DNA of 64,000 bases from positions 13,525,081 through 13,589,080 of the forward strand of contig CM119267.1 of NCBI GenBank assembly GCA_051294375.1. The letters run 5' to 3'. A program made the position numbers and the translations under genes. The notes beneath the pieces are model-generated. The model ran no database searches and was not told the DNA's origin. It worked only from the letters and a program-made list of their open reading frames with translations. The DNA is from Paraspadella gotoi (Eukaryota; Chaetognatha). Positions 56,136 through 64,000 of the stretch are shown here, piece by piece (position 1 is the stretch's first letter; each line of letters starts with the position of its first letter).

Positions 56136-57320
56136 AAAATCAAATCTCAGCGACTACTGGCGCCGCCTTTTGTTTTTAAAGAAAATATATAAGTAAGACA
56201 ATGAAAAATAACGGGCAAAACGGTCTCGTGCTGATTTTGTCCCTTTAAAATTGTTTCTGAGCCAAATTAATTGTTACTTTTGGTAATATGTGCGATATAC
56301 ACTACAGGACATTACTGTGTCTGACCATAACCCTTGACCATCAACAAAAAAGCTCACTAGATCAAAAGTAGTAAAAAAGATGAAGCAATTTTAGACCATT
56401 GCTTTTATAAATGCAAAAAGAATATTAATATTAATAAAACAAAACTAACGATAACTTAATAGTTAACCGAGACCAAAATGTATATTTTTTACCCATCATT
56501 TCTTTAATTTATATGAATCATTAGCTTGTAATTAATCAATTAATCTGTAGCGATCAGACCAACTTGCTATTTGTGAACAAATTGCCCCCAAGCCAGGATT
56601 CGATCCTGGGATCTGAACGCTGGGTCGCCAGGGAGCTAACCTTGCAACCGATAGATTTTGTTCTAAAACCCAGTTAAATAACTTAAACTCAGAACCTAAT
56701 GATTTAACCATCGTTCATCAGAGGACTCTCGATTGAATCTTTAAAAGGAGAAGAGGATTAATAAATATACAAATTGTAAATAAACTACAACAAATATTTA
56801 TATGGGTCTTATTTCATATTAAATGCAACGTTAAATATGCTTATAAAATCTTAAATAAATGAGTTTCTTATACTACTACAACAGTTTATCCCATTTTAAT
56901 AACACCGTTATATGCTGCCAAAAATCGCCATTTCCGACAAAGAAAGAATGAGACATAACAAAAGAAAAGGTTACCATCATACGAATGCTAACAGACTTTA
57001 TTAACACTAAAATAGCAGTACCCACTTGATTTTTTGTTATTATTTTTTTCGTTATCTTCTATATGTCCTCTATTATATATCTAGTCTTTAAAAAAATAAT
57101 TTTCTATAATAATTCCTATAGTTTAATTTTTTTTTCATCTTTCATTCATTCATCATTCATTCATCAATCCCAAAAAATGTAAACAATTTGTTGAGCAATA
57201 CTCAAAATTTAATTTTGACTAAAGACTCATAAAAAAAAACTAACTTGTGACTATACAAAACATCAAAAAAGTTGTAAATACGAAATAAAAATATATATAT
57301 AATCAACTAAAAACAATGGT
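56136..57320. repeat. AT-rich stretch containing SINE family S4
   Basis: At 56585-56665, read on the minus strand, ggttagctccctggcgaccc (A-box-like) and ggatcgaatcctgg (B-box-like) form a tRNA-like head. The linked segment ttcatcagaggactctcgat (56700-56740) recurs at 62430-62455. No intact tRNA is proposed. Confidence 0.5.
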
Positions 57321-57329
57321 CAAGGTGGT

Positions 57330-57700
57330 GTTCTACACTCGCTGCATAATATAGTTTATTACACTCAATAGACTGACCTATTTTACGCTGGCAAAACAAC
57401 TTGTTCCAAAAGTCAACATCGAATAGCTTAATCGCACTGAGATTGGTAGCCTTCCACAACACATGGATATTTTCATCTCTATTGTTAATTAGACCAATAG
57501 TACTTTCTATCTATTGATCCATCAATGAATGTAAAGTTCCCCTCGACCATCTTCATACAACGATCCCACAATTTGTCTGAAAGTTTCCTAGAAAATTCTG
57601 GGTCGTTTCTGTCGAGGCAATTGCGATGACTGCTCCTTCTCTCTCACAGACCTTCCAGCGCTTCGTCAAATTATCAATATTATGCTCCTGTATACATCCA
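57330..57700 (-). pseudogene. C-type lectin-like domain (CTLD) fragment
   Basis: On the minus strand one frame reads KRWKVCEREGAVIAIASTE, the W..C...GA..A..S pattern of the first half of a CTLD. After small frame changes, FTFIDGSIDRKYYWSN resembles the W.DGS...Y..W segment. Stops and frame changes break it as given. It could be a relic, or a gene with consensus errors. Confidence 0.45.
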
Positions 57701-58069
57701 TCCAGACCAATTTATATCCTTTAAACCATGGAAGAAAAATAATTATTACAACTAATAAAAAGTTAATATTCATTCAAAAACAAGCTTATTCTCATCGCCA
57801 GCGCGGACGAATTGTCTCAAACGTGAGTAGCCAAGAAAAAGATTTGTGTAATAAAGAGGAAACGTTTTATTCGTAAAAAACATGTTTCTTCGGAACAAAA
57901 CACTTTGTGAGTTTTAAATAACACAGCACGACTGAAATTAACTCAAAATGGCCGTTAAAAATATTGACCGAAAAAAGGGGAAAGACGCCGACATGAAGGC
58001 AAAATACTTAAACATATTATATTAAATTTAAATCCAAAACCTCAGTTACGGTGATTAAAAAAAAAATTT

Positions 58070-58445
58070 TCTTACCGTCACCCAGAGTCCACGGTGCCAA
58101 GTAAACCGCCCTTTTTTAAAACAGACTTTTTCTGCTCCATCCCAAGAACAGTTTTGTCCCTTGACTATAAATGTAGACACGGAAACTCGCCGTCTCATGG
58201 GGACAACGAGTTCATAATGTCGTTCAAATCCCGTTTTTCAATCATTGACTTTCAACAAATGAGGAGCGTGAAGATCATGCATCACCAGCGTCCAAGAATT
58301 GTTTAATATCTCTTCGTGATGAAAGCGAGCAGTCTGTGTTGCCTTTCAATTTTCAGCCTCAACCTTCGTGCCAAGCAGTTGGACGAGTTGGCCCGTTGCA
58401 ATCCCAGACCCAAGATTGAGCTTCGTTAGCGCTGGTGCCATCCGT
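58070..58445 (-). pseudogene. CTLD fragment with frameshift
   Basis: Minus strand: NCSWDGAEKVCFKK, then in the next frame GGLLGTVDSG, which together follow the C.W..A...C...GG.L.TVDS pattern of a CTLD start. The shift falls in the A6G3 run near 58110. At 58375-58440 a separate frame gives DGTSANEAQSWVWD. The domain as given cannot be translated without a shift. Confidence 0.45.
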
Positions 58446-59654
58446 CCAAGAATGTATTTTTGCATAATCTTGAAATTTTCATTTATTATTTTATTTATTG
58501 CAGTATGTAATGTTAAGTAAAATACCGAAAGAAATTTTCTGACCAGAATTTGAAGTAAATGTGTATGTAAGCCTCTCGTTTTTGGTTCGGACCCGAGATT
58601 GAGATCACCACCCAAAATTTGCACAATATTTCGTGCATCCGACAAGACATTTTAAAGAGTGTGCCACTTGTAACAGCTGATTCAATAACCAAAAGGGATA
58701 AACTATGGTTGGCATGAATTACAATGTAGACCCTACCTTTCGTTGTATTCTTTGTTAATCTACCAGGTGGATCCCACGATGAGTCCATTGAATTGGAGGG
58801 ACACAAACATGTTGGATTCACGATCGAAATAATTTTCTCATCGAAATTTGAATTTGAGTAAAAACAGAAATTAATTTCTGATACAACGAAAATCGATCAC
58901 TTCTTCGAAACTCCAAAAACGCACCAAGGCTGCAAATAGTAAATGGTCAAAAGAAGAAAATTATTTCAATGTATAAAATATTAATTATTCACTACGGTGA
59001 GAATAAAAAGCAGAATAACAAAAGAGCAGAAGAATTTGTAAAATTTTTTGCGAGCAGAAGTTATTTTCTTTTTCACTTGAAATCACATTCTTTTTTTTCT
59101 AAAACTCCTGTCATCTGAATGAAATTCTGAAAGAAAAAAAACGTAGTTTTGTTAAAAATATTTTCTTTTGTATTGTAAATATTATGAGACGTGCAAAAAA
59201 CCCAAAAACTAACTCAATGTTTGACTTTTTGCTAAAAATTCATAACTCCCCGGTTGTGTCCCATTGTTCAATGCTAATACGTTAATTCAAGCACAACACA
59301 TAAAGAATATGGAGCAAGAAACCTGAAATTGTTTATTACTAAAGAACACTATATTTAAGAATTCTAAATAAATGATAATTTACATCATAATTTGATTTTC
59401 GCGCGCTATAAGCATTATTAAGTATACTAAAGGAACCTGATCTGTATACAGTAGGTAACAATCACTTAGTGCAAAAACCGGGACTTTTCTCTTAAACTTA
59501 ACCAAACCTAAAAAAGTCAATAAGTCTAAACTGAAAAAAGAGCAACTTTGGAAAATAGGGCTAAACACTGTTTTTTTTTTTCTTTAGACATTTAAGTTTT
59601 GTCTGTTTAAGCAAGTCCGAATCTAAGAGATTTTTTTTCAGTTGAATTCCACAT

Positions 59655-59705
59655 TTTATTCAAGAAGTCAAAGTGAATTCACAGAGAAAAGCTTCCAATC
59701 ACCAA
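59655..59705 (-). pseudogene. CTLD C-terminal fragment
   Basis: The minus strand reads LEAFLCEFTLTS and stop. CEF near the end is typical of the last Cys of a CTLD. It is similar to ALCEFSIKSKH-stop at 61395-61430. Confidence 0.35.
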
Positions 59706-59989
59706 ATTTTCAGCACGACAGAAAAAAATATCGTATTTCCATGTGCCGAGTATCTAAAAAAGACGCATTGGTCATCATCCGCGTAAGTCGACTAACAATG
59801 TTTCAATCCTGTATGTTGAACATTTTATCATAAGCTATTTTGGATCCAGTTGTAAGACAAATTGCTAGCGAGATATAATTCATTTTATAAACAAAATATT
59901 TTTCGACTCATAAAGGTGAAGCAATTATTATTCTTAGCACTAACCCCCTTACCAGAGCGTCAGTGTTATTAGCTTCTCTATTTGCTGGT

Positions 59990-60150
59990 TTGAATTACCT
60001 GCGTTTCGCCAATGCGCTTTCTTCCGATGTCCAATAATATTCTCAGTTTTCAGTAAAGGATTCGTTTTGACATTCGCTCCAATGCAGTTCCGACTGTTTG
60101 GTTCAAAAAGAAAAGCCAGATTCCAACAACTAAGGGGGGGGGTGTGCGAA
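59990..60150 (-). CDS. CTLD-like exon with EPN motif
   Basis: Minus frame: LFEPNSRNCIGANVKTNPLL followed by KTENIIGHRKKAHWRNA, ending at a possible donor CGCAG|GTAATT (near 59996). EPN is the calcium/mannose-type signature in many C-type lectins, and the spacing to Cys and Trp is plausible. It may be the third quarter of a domain whose other exons lie nearby. Confidence 0.4.
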
Positions 60151-60359
60151 GAAACTGGTGTTGATTCGTTCATCGATTTCATTCATTCTGATTTACATAT
60201 GGACATTCTTACATTTTTTAGATCAATACGTTCAGAAATAAAACATTTAATTATTCATATATTAGTTTAAATATCATATTCAAATTTAGAGAAATGAATT
60301 AAATCTAGGCTGCTTACTTGTTTGCTTTTAGTTATGGTCACTATTACTGGTTTTTCGAA

Positions 60360-60560
60360 GGGCCCCTTTTAAAAGATACAACAATGACTCAAGTTGAATG
60401 AAAGGTTGCACAGTGAAATTTCTTTAACCTTGAAACAGCGTTGCACAGGGACGTCGACATTGCTACCAGCTTGTTTCTGTCAGAACTGCAATGTAAACGA
60501 ACCATCATCCAGTTGGGGCAATCAGAACCAAAGCAAATCGCTTGGGTGTGGTTAGAAGAA
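60360..60560 (-). CDS. CTLD-like exon, first half of a domain
   Basis: An open minus frame reads CPNWMMVRLHCSSDRNKLVA followed by MSTSLCNAVSRL, matching the W..V...C.S..N.LVAMST pattern. The frame is open for ~55 codons. Exon borders are not certain. Confidence 0.45.
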
Positions 60561-61150
60561 TTGAACTCAAATCAGTATCATAAGGAAACAAAAAGGATCA
60601 ATAAACAATTTGTTCATTAGGTTATTTGTTGATTAAAAGAACTGATTCTTTATCATATTATATGTTAAAAAAAGCAAGTCCATATTGACAACCTCTGACA
60701 ATTTTTATATCTGGATTTGAACTTCTTCAAATTAAAAGGTTTTAGATGTTCACAGAAATGAGGAAACCAATAGTGTAATGCGTGGAATCTAGAATTAAAA
60801 GAGAACAAATAAATACAATTAAAGTGTTGAAAAACATAATTCAAAAACATTCAAACATCATAATTTCTACTGATTTTGGATCCAAAGTTAACATGAGGTT
60901 ATGTTTGATTTAAAAAAATTATCCAGTGACTTGTGAAATCTGTATTAAAACAATGCTTAGACTAAATTATTGAAAATCTAAGTTAGAATTGCTTGAATTT
61001 TTGCCTTCTGAGAGTTTTCTTTGATTACTAAAACCATCTCCAAATCCCATTAACAGTCTGGCACCAACAACACAAGTTGAAATCAGTAATTAGTTTTCTT
61101 TGCTTTTCCAAAGTTAAGATAAAAAATCTGCAGTGGCAATTGAAAATAAA

Positions 61151-61333
61151 TCATGTTAAATCAATTTTAGTGCTATAAAATCTTCCTTGAAATGTTTCCC
61201 ACTTTTGTGACGTTTCATCAAAAAGTGTTCCTCCTCCATGGGAATCAACGGTTGCCAGATACCCCCCTTCATCAATGCAAATTTGTTCCGCCTTTCGCCA
61301 ACTGAGACGTGAGCATGAGGGGCACAATAACAA
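61151..61333 (-). CDS. C-type lectin-like domain exon, first half
   Basis: The minus frame carries SWRKAEQICIDEGGYLATVD, a clear CTLD signature (W..AE..C...GG.LA.V.S), followed by GGGTLFDETSQKWETF. It stops at 61151, probably by running into an intron, and the upstream segment shifts frame near 61320. CTLDs are secreted or membrane carbohydrate-binding modules, often immune in invertebrates. No signal peptide exon was found. Confidence 0.6.
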   Translation of the reverse strand: MLLCPSCSRLSWRKAEQICIDEGGYLATVDSHGGGTLFDETSQKWETFQGRFYSTKIDLT

Positions 61334-61394
61334 GATGTTTGAAGAGGGACGCGAGGCAGATCTCTTTTCAAGTCGAGTCCTTGTCTATCATTCA

Positions 61395-61530
61395 ATGTTT
61401 TGATTTGATTGAAAATTCACAGAGGGCAAGACGGATTCGTGCAACTTTCTTTGCGCCAGTGTCCTTTCTTCCTATTATATGGCACCATTTTCGCATATTG
61501 CGCAGTGCGGTGGTTTTTACTTTCTGATCT
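61395..61530 (-). pseudogene. CTLD C-terminal fragment
   Basis: The minus strand contains KKGHWRKE and, in another frame, KKVARIRLALCEFSIKSKH and stop. The W..., then CEF pattern fits the end of a CTLD. A frame change between the two parts prevents a single translation. Confidence 0.4.
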
Positions 61531-61579
61531 GTCGCTGTTTAGTTTCCAATGGCATAGGAAGAAAATCCCCAGTGCTTAC

Positions 61580-61647
61580 CAAACCCAAACGACTTCCTCA
61601 AGTTAGCATCAGTCGCATCCGATCCGAGCCAGGTTTGCTCGAATACC
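61580..61647 (-). CDS. Small CTLD-like exon (WLGSD type)
   Basis: A 68-nt exon bounded by tctactttcag on one side and TTTG|GTAAGC on the other. It encodes VFEQTWLGSDATDANLRKSF, where TWLGSD resembles the conserved WLGL.D core of CTLDs. Both splice sites are good. It lies just upstream of the C-terminal fragment at 61395-61530. Confidence 0.45.
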
Positions 61648-61699
61648 CTGAAAGTAGAGGAATTATCAAAATACATAATTTTTGAGTTAGTTATAACAA

Positions 61700-62489
61700 A
61701 ATAGGTTCGTTATTCTTTGACAAATTGTTAAAAATACCATAAAACCATTACAATTTTAAGTGCATAATAACTTAGATGTCCATTTTATTGACAATGGAGA
61801 TCTCATTACCCTATCATTGCCGATCCTCATGATTCATATTCCCGAACCTGAACGTTTGCATTCGCCACCACCCACCCACCACGCGTTTCAAAGTCATTGA
61901 ATACATCTGACGATAGCACAATAAGATATTATACACGGTTCAAGAAGTTAAAATACACTTCGCTTTGACTTATTTTTGAAGAGAATTTACTCACTCCCAC
62001 AGCTACAATTAATGATTGTAGTCCAGATCGTGAACCCTTCTGTCGTGAGCTCAATTTAGGTGTGTTTTCCTAGGCGCTAGTAGTGTTCAAAGACGTTACA
62101 AGAAGTCATGTTCAGCCCACTAATGGCGTTAAATTCACTTTAAATAACAAAATGTTATCAATCTATCTAAAGTTGTTTCATTACTTTCAGCCAATGCGAG
62201 AATTTAACATGTGTATATCTTAATCAACAAATTCCTCTTTTTCTCATTCTCATTTTTATTTCTCTCCTTCCAAAAACAGTTAAATTTTAGCTGGCTTGGT
62301 TGATTATGGCCTCCACTCAAATTTACAAAGAAATAATGACATAGAAATGACATCGTAGCTCTCAATCACAACTTAAGCGATCACTTTAAACCAGAAACCT
62401 AAGCTTTTGTTTTCAAATGGTTTAACCACGTTCATCCAGAGGACTCTCTCGATTGAAATCTTTTAAACTGTTTTTTTCCTGTTTGACTC
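61700..62489. repeat. Mostly unique sequence ending in SINE S4 fragment
   Basis: No further exon is convincing. At 62370-62475 'ttcatccagaggactctctc' and adjacent bases match the S4 repeat at 56685-56750. Confidence 0.4.
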
Positions 62490-62514
62490 NNNNNNNNNNN
62501 NNNNNNNNNNNNNN
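62490..62514. other. Assembly gap (25 N)
   Basis: A run of exactly 25 N. Confidence 1.
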
Positions 62515-64000
62515 TTTAAAATTGTTTTTCTCTGTTTACTTTAATGATTGTTAAACTGAATGATTTTCAGTCTTGATTTGTCCTATATGTGAAATTAAAT
62601 ATTCTTATTCACTTTTACTACAGAAACGTTTTTATTTCTTTATCCTCAATGTATGAGTTACATTATAAGAAGATGAAACAAAATAAGTGAATCGGATCAA
62701 GTATTGTTCTACATCAAAAATGTAAACAAATAAACTATCAATTCTCTATCGATTCAAACTCAATCATTACAAATCAATGTAAATAAACTGAATCAAAACA
62801 ATTCGATATTTAACGCCAAAGATTTTCCTGCAACGTCGCCATGAAAGATACTTCAATATTTGCCAACGTCTTAGAACTCTAACGTTACAGTTTGCCACGG
62901 TACTTCGTCACGCTGTTGCTGGCCTCAGTCACCAGGCCACAAATCTAAATAACAATATGACAAATTCATTTTTATTTTTTTTATGAATGGGAAGTTTTCT
63001 CTGGCTTACTCCCTTGTGTCATAATTATTTAATATTTTAGAGGTATTTCAAAACCTTATATAATTACTATATTTTACTTTTTTCAAATTCTTTCAAACAA
63101 AAATATCATAAAAACATTTTATAATAAAAAAATAAATTGATCGAATGATTTTGAAAAATATTGAAAACTTAAGAAATAATGGATTTCGAGTTAGGAAAAA
63201 AATTTTGCAATTTCTAAAAAAATCAGCCTCTAGCCTTTCGGATTTTTTAGAGGCTGATTTTTAAATTTTTTTGAATATTTTGATTTTCTATGCAAAACAT
63301 TATTCTCAATGAGCATAGGTCGACGAACTTTTTTTTCAATAATTTGAAAAAATTTCAAACTTTTCTAATTAGGCTTTTTTGGGGAAATAAATAAATAAAT
63401 TGTATAACAATGGGTACATCTAAAAGTGATATGTCTCTAAATGATAACAACATTTTCTTCAAGTTTTATTTTTTGAAATTCAAGTATTGTACCATAGAAA
63501 ATATGTGAGATACACTTGCTTTGCCGAAATTTTTAGTTAAAGATTGTACTGCGTAGTTTTTACTTCCTATGATATCACACTTTTTTAAGAATCAATCGTA
63601 ATTCGTAGTAGTTTTTATATAAAAAAGTGTTATAAATAAAATGAACAAATCCGAGTAATTGATATAAAACTTGTCAATTTATAAAGATTTGATGATGAGA
63701 ACCAAATTTAATTTTTTAACTTCCTATATTTCTAATTGTAGAAAAAACGACGACTACACAAAGAAGCCATTCTAAACAATAATCACGCCAAGATATTGTT
63801 ATCCGCTTAAGCCCGTCTGGCGAGATAAAAAAACATGAACTCTTAGCATTAGGTTATATGGCCCCTTACAGAAAAAATCAAGGCCCTCTTAGAACCTGAA
63901 TCGATTTTCAAATAGAAGAATGAATGATTATATGATTAAAAATTCATTGCGTTTATTCTCTCTTTTCTTTGTTTGGTAATTAGACGAGAAAAATAGAATT
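62515..64000. other. AT-rich stretch; one hairpin and an R5 end
   Basis: A 15-bp inverted repeat (aaaaatcagcctcta / tagaggctgattttt) is at about 63217-63262. At 63685-63830 a diverged R5 copy ends with gcccgtctggcgagataaa. No gene seen. Confidence 0.45.

Noticed and set aside
56585-56665. Possible tRNA gene (minus strand, A- and B-box-like)
   Set aside because: I could not form a full cloverleaf with a paired acceptor stem, and linked sequence recurs at 62.4 kb, so a SINE head is more likely.

Overview
Organism and overall character. The window reads as nuclear DNA of an invertebrate animal. It is strongly AT-rich and poor in genes. It has spliced genes, a POU-homeodomain protein (an animal-specific family), a nuclear-encoded mitochondrial ATP synthase subunit e, C-type-lectin-like exons, and a dense load of short interspersed elements. 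I cannot name the species. There are no bacterial-type operons, no rRNA genes and no convincing intact tRNA genes. Two 25-base N runs (36670 and 62490) show a scaffolded assembly.

Layout. 1-4.2 kb: an interspersed repeat (R1), a 1.6-kb element with ~165-bp terminal inverted repeats, a tRNA-like SINE, then the 3' end of a Penelope-like element (PLE) with a GIY-YIG remnant and a decayed hammerhead ribozyme (HHR). 4.6-9.2 kb: one orphan coding exon and a two-exon ATP synthase e gene, both minus strand. 9.4-20.7 kb: nested repeats, including a Helitron/Helentron-like family (F2), an 18-bp minisatellite, telomere-like repeats and HHR elements. 20.8-24.3 kb: the main gene island, minus strand, with a large AT-hook/HMG-like protein gene and a POU-homeobox gene 129 bp apart. 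24.4-30.6 kb: repeats and a second PLE 3' end. 30.8-34.3 kb: a minus-strand gene in at least three exons encoding a Ser/Pro-rich acidic protein with two SUMO-interaction-like motifs. 37.7-39.8 kb: an inverted copy of that gene's 5' half, full of single-base indels. 40-56 kb: PLE 3' ends, HHRs, a tandem duplication, purine arrays, SINEs and more F2 copies. 57.3-61.7 kb: a broken series of C-type-lectin-like exons, minus strand. 62-64 kb: a repeat, a gap and AT-rich DNA.

Main signal. Recurrent 37-40-bp sequences match the hammerhead ribozyme core: CTGANGA, a 4-6-bp stem II, then GAAAC, a two-base loop and GTH. At least five copies keep the whole core and about eight more are decayed. They cap PLE 3' regions that share a common 3'UTR, and they also lie inside short palindromic elements. 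One of these (11400-11637) is bounded by a perfect 13-bp target-site duplication. PLE-linked HHRs are known in other animals. The short palindromic HHR elements look like a non-autonomous derivative.
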